Part shown: one piece after another, positions 12,421 through 23,924 of the stretch
Layout of the letters: the number at the start of each line of letters is the position of its first letter
How positions within the stretch are numbered: the first letter of the stretch is position 1
Assembly: GCA_025558075.1 (NCBI GenBank)
Contig: JAHLKF010000009.1
Coordinates: 434,001-498,000 of the forward strand
Reading direction: 5' to 3'
DNA length: 64,000 nt
Source: Gaertneriomyces semiglobifer
Taxonomy: Eukaryota; Chytridiomycota; Chytridiomycetes; Spizellomycetales; Spizellomycetaceae
Program-made: the position numbers and the translations under genes
Notes under the pieces: model-generated
The model's database searches: none
What the model was told of the DNA's origin: nothing
Seen by the model: the letters and a program-made list of their open reading frames with translations, nothing else

Positions 12421-13104
12421 TTAGATATCAAAACCAAGGTTGATGGAAAACAGAGATGCTTGAGTATCGACGAGTGGTGGTGACTGAAGCATCATATCTT
12501 TCAAGAGCCAGGCCGGTCCATCGGTGGCATCAGCAGGACGTGCATCCAAAGTGTCACATTCCGTCCATGCGGGTTTCATGGGCCATATTTGGTCAGGTGA
12601 ATCATTTTCAGTTAGACCCATATCGTCCATCGTCCCGTCGGATGTTGCTTGAGTCTGGTCGCTTCCCATTTCTGGTCCGTTCGGCGTCGACGACACTTGA
12701 TATATATAAACGCATGATAACTCATCCAAATCCTCCGGCAACCCCCTTACGTTCGGCGTTTTCGGATCTAAAGCGATGCCGGCCTGACTTTCAGCAGGAT
12801 CTTCACCCCCGTTAGTTTCTGGCTCATCCTTTGATGCACAGCTACCGTGTTGGAATGGTTGACAGATGTTATCCTGCAATGTCTGGTTTCTGAGCGTCAA
12901 CCTCGAGGCCAGAAAGTCCGGCAATGCTCCGTCTGAAACATTCGGACGGCGCAAGGTAGCTTTGCTTGGGTTCAGGCGTGCTGCCCCGTGGACGACAGCC
13001 CTTGACCGAGAGCCCTTGGCAAACGGGGATACCAATAACGTCTGCCGGAGCTTTGGCTTCTTCTTTGCGCAGATCCAACCAGTAGCGGGGTTGCCTTTTG
13101 TCAT
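12421..13104 (-). CDS. Hypothetical basic/disordered protein
   Basis: A single open frame of 227 residues. It is basic at the N-terminus (KKKPKLRQ) and acidic with many Asp and Pro residues toward the C-terminus. I recognise no domain. It ends 64 bp from the ADF-H/PH gene, tail-to-tail, and starts about 210 bp from the divergent Acinus-like gene, a tidy arrangement that supports it. An overlapping minus-strand frame (12869-13297) has its own ATG, so a 5' exon or another start is possible. Nuclear location is only a guess from the basic patches. Confidence 0.5.
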   Translation of the reverse strand: MTKGNPATGWICAKKKPKLRQTLLVSPFAKGSRSRAVVHGAARLNPSKATLRRPNVSDGALPDFLASRLTLRNQTLQDNICQPFQHGSCASKDEPETNGGEDPAESQAGIALDPKTPNVRGLPEDLDELSCVYIYQVSSTPNGPEMGSDQTQATSDGTMDDMGLTENDSPDQIWPMKPAWTECDTLDARPADATDGPAWLLKDMMLQSPPLVDTQASLFSINLGFDI

Positions 13105-13315
13105 GACCTTGGTTCAGGCATGTTGGTCCTCTTCGAGTTCCTTGAAGCGCTTGGATTTCCGCGACGTTTTGACGCGTTTGTCCAGACTCCGCCATGTCCA
13201 GAGTGGCACAGCCATGCGTGTGACGAACCACACGAAACCTGTCCAAAAGCGCTTCAAATTCACATACTCCACATTCGGGCACATTCAGCTCTATCACAGC
13301 TATACAGCAACGGCA

Positions 13316-14687
13316 ATGAGCGACAACAAGAATACGTTTAGCTCGCTGACAGTAGTCAAACTAAGGGCGCTCTTAAAGCAACGAAGTCTCTCGACGCAGG
13401 GTAAAAAGGCCGACCTTGTGCAACGATTGGAAGAACATGAGCAGGCACAGGCTGGAAGCGCAGATGAGCCAGACAAGGCTGACGAAAAGGACATCAGCGA
13501 CCTGAATGCAACACCTGGAAAAAGCAGAAATGAGTCCCCCGCAGAGCAAGAACCATTGTCAACCCCGGTACCGCCTACACAAACGCCGTCTGGGGCCGAT
13601 CTAGTCGTGAATCAGCAGCAAGACTCAGCGACGGATAACGCTGAGAAATCTGCTACAAATTCTTTGGAAAGTGAGGCACATGTGGATCTGCAAAAGAGTG
13701 GGCCCTCAGATCCGACAGACGTGGAGAGAGAACAAATGGGGTCGAGATCGGAAGAACGTTCTGTTGGGAAGACTGGGAAATCCCAAATGGACATTGCAGA
13801 TGCCGGTGCTTCTGAACAACAGGCACCTCAGACTAAGCGGAAAGGTGGGGTGGTCGTCGCGCCAATAACTAAGAAGTTGAGGACAGATGCGCAGATGAAA
13901 ACCAATGGGAATCCCGAAGAGGCGATACGTGAGGCCGCACATGACACCAATGCACAGACGGGATCAAGTGAAGCAACCGAGCGCACAGAGGTTCAACCAG
14001 GATCAAAGACGGCCACCGAGACAGAGAGCTTGGCGCCACCGACGACAGGGAAGGTGAATGATATTTCAACGGAATCTGGCCACGGGCAGGCAGAGGAGTC
14101 TACCCTAGTCATCCGGAATTTTGTGCGACCGCTTACCCTGCCTCAAGTACGAGAATTTTTGGCACAATATGGAACAGTAGAAAAGTTTTGGATGGATAGA
14201 ATCAAAACGCACTGTTATGTCACGGTACGGATCGGAATGTAATGAGGGACAGTGTTTTGCGGGAATAACTGACATTTCTCTTCTAAAGTTTGGTACTCCT
14301 GAAGAAGCGGCGGCGGCCCTCAAAGGATGCCAAGGCCTCAAATTTCCACCAGAGACGGGGAAAAGCCTTTCGGCCGAGTATATCAGTAGAGAGGCTGCAG
14401 ACCATGCGATAGAGGAGATAGAAGCCTCGCAACCCGCTAGGGGCAGAACATTGGTTACTCTGCCCGATCGAATGTCGCTCACAGGTAACCCGCTTGATAG
14501 GGTACCCATTCCTCGCCTGGGGCGACGAGAATCATCAATGGCGAATGAGTCGTCGCGAATAAGCGCACCCAAACGGGAGGAGTATCAAATACCACCTCTT
14601 CCAGCAGATTCGTTCCCGAACAATAAGGTCTATCGAAAAACGCGTACCCATCCGCCTATATATTACAAGACTGCTTCTGGTGTATGA
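13316..14687 (+). CDS. Acinus-like protein: SAP domain, RRM-like domain and RSB motif
   Basis: Predicted nuclear RNA-processing scaffold; Acinus partners with RNPS1 and SAP18 in the ASAP/PSAP complex. Exons are 13316-14224 and 14289-14687. The phase-0 intron 14225-14288 gives 435 residues. An N-terminal SAP motif (residues about 8-45, VVKLRALLKQRSL) should bind nucleic acid. A long Glu/Ser/Thr-rich disordered region follows. An RRM-like fold spans about 262-345 and is interrupted by the intron. The C-terminus carries a short RKTRTHPPIYY motif like the RNPS1-SAP18-binding (RSB) peptide of Acinus. The open frame continues upstream to 12866, but the ATG at 13316 is the first that starts at the SAP domain. 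Confidence 0.8.
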
Positions 14688-14803
14688 ATCAGTTTACTCT
14701 CAGGGAGCCTAACTCGCCACGATGCATGATCACATGAACACAGATATATCTGAATGTCATTGTTATCATTGTTCCATGTTGTCTAATGTTTTTATCGGTG
14801 GAT

Positions 14804-15772
14804 CTAGGGGAGTTGCAGATGTGCAGCTACCCCGAAGTGATCTGAGAGAAAGCTGAATGGCTGATCCTCAACTTTGAACGTCTCAACTCTCACATTTCCC
14901 CATTGATGGCGAGAGGCCTTTCCTGGGATCCCGTCTTGAGCCGGTGCGTCAAAGGACAAAATGAAATCTATGCATTTACGATCCGGTAACGGTCGTCCTT
15001 CTCCCACGCGTAACCGACTGGTCGTGATGGGATGCTCTTTTAACGCGTCGTAGCAGATATCGTGTAGGTCGTAGCGCACAGAGGTTTCTCCGGTTTTCTC
15101 GGCAGCAGCACCGGAAAGAATGTCCGTCATGACAGTATATTCCCATCCATGATTAACACCGTCTTCCCCATTGGCACGGGCATCGACATTAAGATCGCCA
15201 ACAAGTAAGACTGGTTCTTGAGGCTGTCGTCCATGCCGGGTCAGCATGGCGTCAATGAACTCCTTTGACTCGATAAATTGGCGATGACGGAGTTCGATTG
15301 CCCGCTTTGAATCGGTGGACTGATAATGGGTTGTGAACATATGCAGGAACAACGCTTTCTCCGCTGTAACGGTGTCATTGGAAGGGAACTGAATTCGAGC
15401 ATAAAGCACTCCTTTGGCCGCCAACCAGTCGCCTAACTCCGTCCCTCGTTGAAAAGTCCATTCGTCCACATTAACCACAGGGTATCGACTCAAGATAAGC
15501 AGTCCAGCGTCCACTCTAAGCTTCCAGATTCTTTGGGGCTTCCCGATGGCGGAATGCACCAGTCCATGCTTCTTTGCCAGATTCACCAGTTCTGCCTTTC
15601 GTTGGGACAACGATGAGAAGGTCTCTTGTAAAGCGATTATATCATAGTCCGCGAATTGCGTCTCTGCGAACAAGCGAAGCCTTTCTACTTTCCAGTCTCC
15701 CTTGGAACCAGGTTCGTATATGCCAGGTGGGCGCAAGAAGAAGTTGAGCGTCAGGATACGGAGTTCAGGCAT
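14804..15772 (-). CDS. Endonuclease/exonuclease/phosphatase-fold phosphodiesterase, neutral sphingomyelinase-like
   Basis: Single-exon protein of 322 residues. It has the metal-dependent EEP-fold signatures in order: TLNFFL near the N-terminus, ALQETF (metal-binding Glu), a THYQS segment, VGDLNVDA (catalytic Asp/Asn) and a terminal SDHFG (general-base His). Length and motif spacing fit the neutral sphingomyelinase/ISC1 branch, which would hydrolyse sphingomyelin or inositol phosphosphingolipid to ceramide. ISC1-type enzymes usually carry C-terminal transmembrane helices that I do not see, so a soluble relative is also possible. It is tail-to-tail with the Acinus-like gene. Confidence 0.8.
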   Translation of the reverse strand: MPELRILTLNFFLRPPGIYEPGSKGDWKVERLRLFAETQFADYDIIALQETFSSLSQRKAELVNLAKKHGLVHSAIGKPQRIWKLRVDAGLLILSRYPVVNVDEWTFQRGTELGDWLAAKGVLYARIQFPSNDTVTAEKALFLHMFTTHYQSTDSKRAIELRHRQFIESKEFIDAMLTRHGRQPQEPVLLVGDLNVDARANGEDGVNHGWEYTVMTDILSGAAAEKTGETSVRYDLHDICYDALKEHPITTSRLRVGEGRPLPDRKCIDFILSFDAPAQDGIPGKASRHQWGNVRVETFKVEDQPFSFLSDHFGVAAHLQLP

Positions 15773-16307
15773 TCTTCTATTTTGAAAAAGGGGAAATCAA
15801 CGAGGCAGCGTACTCCGAGATCGACTACTTATACATCATTGGCATCAACAGCCCCAACATAACAATGGCGTTAGATTGGCATGTTTTTCACGATGCCTGT
15901 TACGATTTCGAGGCGGAGTTCACATCCCCTCCCGCTCGTGTTTACATGCACGGTCCACGTCACGACGGCTCTGGTCCCGTCAAGAATCCACATAGGCGGG
16001 ACAAGAAGAATTACCTGACAAGGTCTACTCTGAGCGCATGATGCGTCATGAAATCATTCAAAGTCTCTCATTCGCATTATAGTGAGGTGTATGCAAACCA
16101 AGTGCTCATAGGAACCCCGTAAGATTGATGTACGATTGCTTAATACCATTCCATTTTCGTCGCTTCAGGAGTAGGACAAAATGATGCTAGCTTGTCTCTG
16201 CGCCGTCCCTCTGGATCCACGCGTAGATCTACGTTCTGATGCGTCGTGAGTGAAGCGGATGATTGCATAAATAAGAAGACTTTATTGCGAATGAAATTTT
16301 GCACACA
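15773..16307. other. Intergenic region, 535 bp
   Basis: It contains the upstream region of the sphingomyelinase-like gene and the 3' flank of ubiquitin-RPS31, both on the minus strand. I see no further gene or repeat. Confidence 0.5.
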
Positions 16308-17060
<753 letters not shown>

Positions 17061-17128
17061 GGCTGCGTCAAGGAACGATTGTTGGTGGAAGAGAGTTCCA
17101 AAGTGTGAGGAGCGTTGTCAGTGCAGTT

Positions 17129-17188
17129 GGCGAACTCCCATGTCACGTGCTTTATGGATTACGTACGCTACGCGAACACGCTGTTAAC
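17129..17188 (+). repeat. 60-bp repeat, copy 1 (partner at 20950-21011)
   Basis: It runs from GGCGAACT to CTGTTAAC and contains TGTCACGTGCT and ATTACGTACGCTACGCGAAC. It matches 20950-21011 in the same orientation with a few substitutions and a 2-bp length difference. Both copies lie upstream of minus-strand start codons (about 70 bp before RPS31, about 300 bp before the PD-(D/E)XK-like gene). The CACGTG core is a bHLH-type site. It may be a shared promoter module or a fragment of a dispersed repeat. Confidence 0.7.
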
Positions 17189-17451
17189 TGACCGTGATAT
17201 AACGCGCGCCCTGGTATGTCACCGGGACCCTTCTACAACAAAGCCTGCGCACTCGCGCGCTTTTCTTGAAGTTAATAACAATTGAACACCCGTTCTATGA
17301 CATTAATGCATATAAGGCTGGCATCTCCTCTCAACTCGCCCCCGTTCTGCGCAGATTGTAATTGTGATGGAGATTAGCAACGCAACGCAACGCACAGGTA
17401 AACGCACTGGTTGCTTGTCGTAGGGAGTTTCACCCATGCAAACAAAAACAC

Positions 17452-20400
17452 TTACTGGTTCTTCTTCGCAGGTGTGGCCGGGGTGCTTCGTTCCCCTTTT
17501 GAGCGACGGCGCTTCAGTCCTTTGTCCCTGCGACTGACGCTTTGCAGCAGCGCAACCACCTTGTGGTGCATGTCAATCATCCGGCTCTGAGGAAAGGGAA
17601 AAAGGACAAGGAGAGTTACAACTATCATTACACACTCCAATAATGTGGATGGGTTACCGTAACTTACCTTGAGCTCCAGTAGGTTGTACTCCAGGATGTC
17701 CTGAAACTGGCCGCCCATCTCGTCTGCCCTGTCGGGGACAGAGGCTTCGAAGACCACGTCCACCAGGTACAGGCCATCCTCATCGCGAACCATGCGGAAG
17801 TGCTCCAATTTCCGCTCTATTTAAAATGTGATCAGTATGCGACCGCGACTGCGACCGATGGCGTTGACGAGGAAAGCGCATAGATGCACTCACGGTATAC
17901 GATGCAGGCATGGGCCTCGACCACCCTAAGTTTGTCTTCGGCGACACCCCGACACAACAACAAGTTGCGGATGTTAAACAAAGCCAATTGCATGGCTATG
18001 TTACAAACGAATGATGTCAGATAAGGCAAACTGCGTATTTCTTGATTTCAAGTTTCACCTTTGAATAACTTGGTCTGGTCTTCAGCATGCTTCTGGTCGT
18101 CAACCAGAGTAGGCGATCCGACAACTTCGAGAAAGAAGAGATGCCACCATTGACTTTCCAGACGGATGTCAATGATGGCATCATGTTTCCACCCATTCTG
18201 CCCCCGTCGCTCGCTCATCGCGCGGCCTTCATTGAACTGTTGCCGCCGCTGCTGGTTGGTTCGTTCACCCCTGCAACGCTATCAGCATCGACAAAGCAAC
18301 AGTCGCAGCCCCACATCGGGGTCCAAAGAAACGAAGAGCTATTTTGATTACCTTTGATAACGCAAAAAGGTTGTCGTCGTCTCGGCGAACATAGGCTCGA
18401 AGAGGTGGTGGAGCAGGTGATCCCGGTAATCCGCCTCTGATGTTTCCACTTGAAGGAAGAGGCCACGTTGAATGGCACGGAACATCGCTAAAAACGCCGC
18501 CTGAATGAAGCCAGAGACTTCATTGACCTGATCGCTATTGGCTGCAAGGTACGTTTTTGCTGCCAGCGTTTCGATGATCTTACGCGGATCAATCTCTTTA
18601 GAGATCACTTCTTGGTAGGAAGTGACCAACGGCAAGGCTACCGTCTCCCACAATTGCGATAGTGCTGTTATGGCCAGCGCGTTTGCGTTGTCGATCTACA
18701 AAGAAAACATATTATTAGGGATGCGAAAAGCTGGTACGTTGCATGTGCATTATGGATGGCATTAATTTTTTTACCTTTTCGAAATCTTGGCTCAGCTGGT
18801 CCCATTCGTCGGCCGTGAACAACGTGCGGATCGAATCTGCCTGGTTGATTTCCCCAACAAAGACGATCCGGTCTGCCGACAGGTTGCGTGGATCGATGGT
18901 TCGGTTGAGGCACGCCAGTCGCGCACCCAAACCGGTAATCTGGTGAAATCAAGTCAGTCAGGAGGTGGAGGGAGAAATAAGAAGACGACGCCAGCACGCG
19001 CGCGCCCCATTTGCCCTGTCGGCGGTTCACGATTCACGAAAAATACTGTACCTCCAGCTTCTCGAAATAGTTTCTTCCGTCGGCGGTGTAGGCGGATGGT
19101 GCGATCGAGGGGGCAACCGACGGGGCGACCGATCCCGTCACTGATGCAGCACCCGTGGGAACGGGCTGCTGCACCAGGGGCAGGGCCGGCAATGGCGCGG
19201 TCGGCAGTAGTGTGGTGGGCAGTGATCCCAACGGCGATCGTGAACGCGAGGCAGGCAGTGGCAGAGGCGGCCGTGGTAAGGCCATACTGCAGGAAACAGA
19301 CAAAACGCGTTGGAACGGCGGGCGCCATGGAAAGGCCCGAACAAACAACAAGCCGCGTGTAAGTATATATACCGTTCAGCCGTGGTTTCTTCAGCATCGT
19401 CCTCTTCCTCCTCAAGCTCAGTCGCGCTGACGATAGTTCCGGCGCGCCGTTCTCCAGTCAGCATACGCGTTGCATGCTGGAACTAATATATATATATATA
19501 TATATATATATAATGAAGGTGGTCAACTCGTCAGCCAGTTGGGGCCACCTCGACCTTTGGAAACATATAAATACGCGCGGGCCACGTACCACGGCATCTC
19601 GAGCGTCGTTGCTAGCTATGGCGAGCCCTTCTGCGCGCTTCCAGATATCATCATTGATAGGGTCCGGACTCGTGCTCTTTGTAGTACATGAATCAAGGTG
19701 AAGCCCGCAAAAAAATGGTATACATTGAAACAGTATACATGGTACAAAGTTGAATCGTATTTATGCATGACATGAACAGACAGGCGCCACATAGAAGAAA
19801 AGAACGGAGAAAACGGCACAATGGAAAAATGGTCAGTACATGTACACACGGATATCGAAAGGGGTGGTCTACATAGTATTCGGCAGAGAGCGTAGTATGG
19901 CCGCCAAGATGGGATCGCCTGACGTAGAGGCCCGGACACGTCGCAGCCATACCGTCGTGGAATAACTCCCTAGCGATTCTGACAGCAATTGCCCAAGTCC
20001 TTTCGGAGAGGTGCAAGAACCGAAGAGAACCTACGCAGGCACGTTTCTGGCAAGCCACAGAGTGGGAGCGGTGTGAACGCACAAGGGGGAGTCCTCTACT
20101 GCCCATAGTGGTACGTACATGTCTATGTGTACGTGTGCGTGTGTGCGTGTGCAGGCGCCATAATGCACATATACATATATGGTGCACAACGCACACAAAA
20201 CAACGCACACACAGTGTGCCGTTTCCGCCGAGGCGCTGCCCGAAGGGGGTCCGGCCCATCGATCCCCTACTCGCGATCCTCATCGGTCATAGCCATAAAT
20301 GGGATTCTCAGATGAGGTAGGCGTGGTGCCAACCTCGGCGGACGGGCGTTCCCTTTTCAGGGAGGGAGGGAGGGAGGAGGAGGAAGAACGAAACTCACCT

Positions 20401-20647
20401 GCGATTCCTGGTGTAGACGGTCCAATGCCCTCAGATGCTTCTTTACAGTGATTGACTTCTGTAAAAAGGAGATGTCATGCAGCAAGACACTTCGCGCCGC
20501 ACGTTTGGTAGCGTTCGTGGGAATTTCGAGGATCCAGCATCTGTCCCACTCATTTACCGACCAGATGTGTACGGGCTTTGTCTCCCAGAAGGAGACGAAG
20601 CGAAGGTTCTCCCGGTGGAGTTGGGACAGCGCGATACGTCCTGACAT
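17452..20647 (-). CDS. Putative PD-(D/E)XK-like protein of a Mucoromycota-type family, ten exons
   Basis: Predicted 593 residues. Exons: 20647-20399, 19676-19590, 19476-19373, 19286-19052, 18939-18775, 18695-18352, 18270-18059, 17995-17894, 17816-17668 and 17586-17452; all phases agree. A Pro/Ala-rich linker occupies exon 4. The C-terminal half has the layout RGERTNQQ... GWKHDAIIDI... LFFLEVVG... DQTKLFKAM, then a DGLYLVDVVFEASVP segment. I read the Asp in HDAIID and the Glu in FLEVVG as possible acidic residues of a PD-(D/E)XK fold; the usual Lys is not obvious, so it may be inactive. A second protein at 59.8-61.6 kb has the same order of blocks. Intron 1 (19677-20398) is 722 bp, so a missed exon is possible. 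The family link is inference from memory; gene structure is firmer than function. Confidence 0.6.
19486..19512. repeat. (TA)n microsatellite in an intron
   Basis: An uninterrupted AT/TA dinucleotide run inside intron 2 (19477-19589) of the PD-(D/E)XK-like gene. It lies about 10 bp from the acceptor side on the minus strand. Confidence 0.9.
20360..20384. repeat. (GGGA)n/(GGA)n simple repeat
   Basis: Purine-rich tract of repeated GGGA and GGA units at the donor end of the 722-bp first intron of the PD-(D/E)XK-like gene. On the transcript it is a pyrimidine tract close to the 5' splice site. Confidence 0.85.
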
Positions 20648-20722
20648 GGCTAATAATACGAGTGATGCTGCAAGTGAATGCGAGATGATATGATACGAGA
20701 GTCAGCAAAAGACAGACAGCCC

Positions 20723-20753
<31 letters not shown>
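20723..20753. repeat. (TA)n microsatellite
   Basis: About 30 bp of alternating T and A, some 75 bp upstream of the PD-(D/E)XK-like start codon at 20647. Position suggests promoter DNA prone to melting; no function is shown. Confidence 0.9.
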
Positions 20754-20754
<1 letters not shown>

Positions 20755-20844
20755 GTAGATGGCATTGATTGCACATACCTTGTGTGCATGAATGAGTTCA
20801 GCGATGGTACCTAATGGTGGAGAGAAAGATCGAAGTGCGCCCTT

Positions 20845-20937
20845 ATATGCAAATTGCCAATCCCAACAAAGGGAGACTGTCATGTGACCCCACGTTAATG
20901 GACCACATGCTATCACATGACAAACGCGTCTCGGGAA
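20845..20937. repeat. CATGTG palindromic repeat, copy A (inverted partner at 53456-53572)
   Basis: An octamer-like ATATGCAAATTGCC segment is followed by GTCATGTGA, a 25-bp spacer and TCACATGAC, then ACGCGTCTCGGGAA. The same blocks occur in reverse orientation at 53456-53572; the roughly 59-bp core differs at very few positions. Both copies lie upstream of minus-strand start codons. Confidence 0.75.
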
Positions 20938-20949
20938 TCGGGATCCAAT

Positions 20950-21011
20950 GGCGAACTTCCATGTCACGTGCTGTGTGGATTACGTACGCTACGCGAACAC
21001 GCGCTGTTAAC
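20950..21011 (+). repeat. 60-bp repeat, copy 2 (partner at 17129-17188)
   Basis: Same element as 17129-17188: GGCGAACT, CATGTCACGTGCT, GGATTACGTACGCTACGCGAACACG and CTGTTAAC blocks in order, same orientation. It directly follows the CATGTG palindromic repeat, so two recurrent modules sit side by side upstream of the PD-(D/E)XK-like gene. Confidence 0.7.
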
Positions 21012-21941
21012 GACGACGAACGAACTCATCTGATGGTGGGAAGAGACGACCTTTCCACACCAGTTTGAATGGAGTTGAGCTCTCTGGCTCCTTCAATACC
21101 GGCCCAAAGGATAGTTTGAGGGGATGCCTACCGTTTCCGACGAGGGATGTCGAATGGCGCGCTCGCCAGGCTACATGGGAGAGTCTCGAGCTTTCGAGCT
21201 TTTCTGTTGATCTTGACCAAGATGCTGAGATTCACGCACCTGTCGCCGCGGTCAATCCATAACTAGGCTTCCCGCTTGTTTGGGTTACCCTGGGGCCTCA
21301 CAATGCATGCATCCTTCGTGTTGGCATCCAAATGGAAGTTTCTTTCACCATGAATGGCCGTCAAACATACTCACAACACTGTCCTGCTACTTGAGTACAT
21401 GTGCATAATACTTCCGATGAAGCCTTCGTTGGTTCTGACTGCGAGCCATTGCATGCGAAGTAAGCCACGAAATCGTGGGGACCCGTCGCGAAAGCCAAGC
21501 GCACACACGCGTCAGTTGAGGCCACGCCCCGGAATGCATGCATAATGAGCAAGTAAGATGGGGGCATACATGCATGCATCTGCGTAGAAAGAACCTGAAT
21601 TTGAACATGCCACTCCTGAGTCTCCTCGGCTCCTATCACTCACGGCTCCGTCCGAGTGTCAGTCAATTCGTCGATCAAAGAAGATCCCAAAAGGCCCTTG
21701 GCCTGCTGGTCTCCAGATCCACGTGTTGTGCGTGCTGTGCAGTGCGGTGCCTTGCATGCAAGTGTCATTAAAAAAGAAAGTATAAGAATCGTATATAAAG
21801 AGGCAGAGGTCTTCCGCCCCTCGCTCAGGAACTCTCAGTGTTTAACACAGTTACGGAGAACTCGCTATAGCTTGAATCTGACCTCGCAACAAATCATTAT
21901 TGCGATTGTATAAACTTTTTCAGGCGTCCATCACAACAACA
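21012..21941. other. Intergenic region, 930 bp
   Basis: No supported gene. The segment is rich in ATGCATGC-type alternating sequence (around 21300-21560 and 21750). It must contain the promoter of the universal stress protein gene; TATATAAAGAG at about 21794 is a plausible TATA box for it. Confidence 0.45.
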
Positions 21942-22934
21942 ATGTCTACTACCACTGCCAACACTACCGCTACGGCCTCTACGCAAGAGCCCGTCAAGAA
22001 TGCGCCTACCGAAGCCCAACAGGCTGCTACGCAGCAAAAGCTAGAGAAGATGAAGGCTCCCGTCCACGAAGAACTTTTGGATCACGAGGCAGAGGCTGGC
22101 AACCCTCACGCCCGCATCATCGCCATTGCTCTAGACGAGTCTGGTATGTCACAACGTTTTTCGAGAGTCTTTATGATCATTGTGAGTGTTCTGACCAGTT
22201 GGACAGACAGCAGTGCTTACGCCTTCCAATGGGCTCTGGACAATCTCATCAACCCAAAGACGGATCAAGTGATTCTGTTGAATTGCAGACCGGTGGTCAC
22301 TGTCCCGGCTTCCTACGGCCTGGTATACATGGATTACGGAGGTGTGTTTGGCACAAACTATGAGGGTGCTTTTTCGGACCTGCCCCCGAGGAAGCACCTG
22401 TTCGATCATCAAGCGGCGGCATCGAGTGACAAACCGTCTCACCCTCCACCTACCATAGACTGGATCGACCAAGTCGAAAGCGAAAACATGGTCACAAGCC
22501 ACAAGTTACTACGCATATATGGCGCTCAGGTCTTGAAGACTGGGGTAAGATACGCATGCCATCAAGCACTTTTCCTGACTCTGCATTAACACCTTGCTCT
22601 TCCAGGCCAAATGCCGTGCTATCGCTCTCCGGGGCGACCCTCGTGACGAGCTCATTTACAAGGTGAACAACGTGAAAGCGGACATGCTTGTTATTGGATC
22701 GAGAGGAATGGGCGCCATCAAAAGGTAATAATAGCCTGTGTCAGATGACAGGAGCCTTAACGGCTAACACCATCTTTCTTACCAGAACGTTCTTGGGAAG
22801 CGTCAGTGACTACTGTGGTAAGTCATTCTCAAGCCATGTTTAAGAGTCCGCGCGTAGTACTAACCCAATATCCCATAGTGCATCACTGCCCGGTTCCTGT
22901 CGTGGTGGTCCGTCCCAAGGAGAACGCGAAGTAG
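21942..22934 (+). CDS. Universal stress protein family (UspA-like) protein
   Basis: Single Usp-domain protein of 248 residues, a family of ATP-binding stress proteins. Exons: 21942-22143, 22207-22544, 22606-22724, 22786-22817 and 22879-22934, all in phase. The N-terminus is a Thr/Ala-rich extension of about 55 residues. The domain starts at IIAIALDES with a SAYAFQWAL helix. The C-terminal half has the ATP-binding pattern GSRGMG...LGS and ends HHCPVPVVVVRP, the usual final strand. An insertion of about 40 residues lies after the second strand. Partner and pathway are unknown. Confidence 0.9.
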
Positions 22935-23167
22935 GCTATCCACCGCCGTCTTACCTGTGGGTGATCTGTCACTTTTGGTTGTACGAAGTTTGAGTTCGCC
23001 ATGATTTGGCTCGAAAGTAATTGAACCAATACATTTTTTGACCTATTAGTTAAATGTCTTCTTGCTGCCCATATGTACCATATAAGTAATCTTACCAGAG
23101 AGCTTCCCTACTCGGACTTCCCGCGCATTAGCACAACAGGAACTTTGCCTTTGCGCCGTACATCGGG

Positions 23168-23867
23168 ATGCAAGTAATACAAAGGACCCTCTGGATCTTG
23201 CGGGGCGTGCCTGGTTCCGGCAAGAGTACTCTGGCGAGACGGATAGCGAGCCAGGACGGTGGTGAGATCCTGAGCACGGACGATTTTTTTCTCGATGAGA
23301 ATGGCGTATATGTGTTCGATTCGTCGCTACTAGGCAAGGCACATCAATGGAATCAAGAGCGTGCTATCATTTCCATGTCCCGGGGAGTTGCGTCAATAAT
23401 CATTGACAATACCAACACACAAAAGTACAGTAGTCTTCAAAACACCCGCTTTTACGAAGCTCCAAGTGTGGAAACTCAAAAAACTGACTTGTGTTATTAC
23501 CAGGTGGGAAGCCAAGCCATACGTAACAGCCGCTCTATGCTTTGGCTACAAGATCGACATCCGTGAGCCCGATGCGCCATGGTGGATCAATAGAGATGTG
23601 GAGGCTCTCGCGGCTAATAACACGCACGGTGTGTCTGCCGATGCGGTGAGTCGCATGTGCGAGCGTTGGGAGACAGACTTTGGTGTTCAGGAAATCAAGT
23701 CCGCCCAGGCCGGACCTCTGTGGCAGGCAGGTTATAACGATGCCAAGTTGGAGATCGCGTGCACGATGCGCAAGCAGGGCATCATTACAGAAGAGCAGAT
23801 GCTGGAAGTGATTCAGATGCAACCAAGACACACCGCGCCGCCTCCGAGACGTCCGTACCACCGATAA
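23168..23867 (+). CDS. P-loop kinase-like NTPase of the N4BP2/AAA_33 type
   Basis: Exons 23168-23424 and 23504-23867; intron 23425-23503 joins in phase 2 to give 206 residues. A Walker A motif (GVPGSGKST) is near residues 13-21, followed by ILSTDDFF, as in NEDD4-binding-protein-2-like kinases related to polynucleotide kinase. The second half contains IDIREPDAPWW and an NTHGVS motif, also typical of that group. The final part is a Gln/Arg/Pro-rich tail. The substrate cannot be told from sequence; nucleic-acid 5'-ends are the best guess. Without splicing the frame stops after 132 residues. Confidence 0.8.
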
Positions 23868-23924
23868 AAACGCTCCATGTATTATAGGATATCTACAGAA
23901 TATATCTAGCCTGAGGTAGTGTCA

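Noticed and set aside
12866..13315. Upstream extension of the Acinus-like frame (150 extra codons)
   Set aside because: It overlaps the minus-strand gene and the shared promoter, and has no domain; the ATG at 13316 begins at the SAP motif.
19693..20283. 196-codon minus-strand frame within the first intron of the PD-(D/E)XK-like gene
   Set aside because: Cys/His/Arg-rich low-complexity sequence from simple repeats; it cannot be joined in phase to flanking exons.
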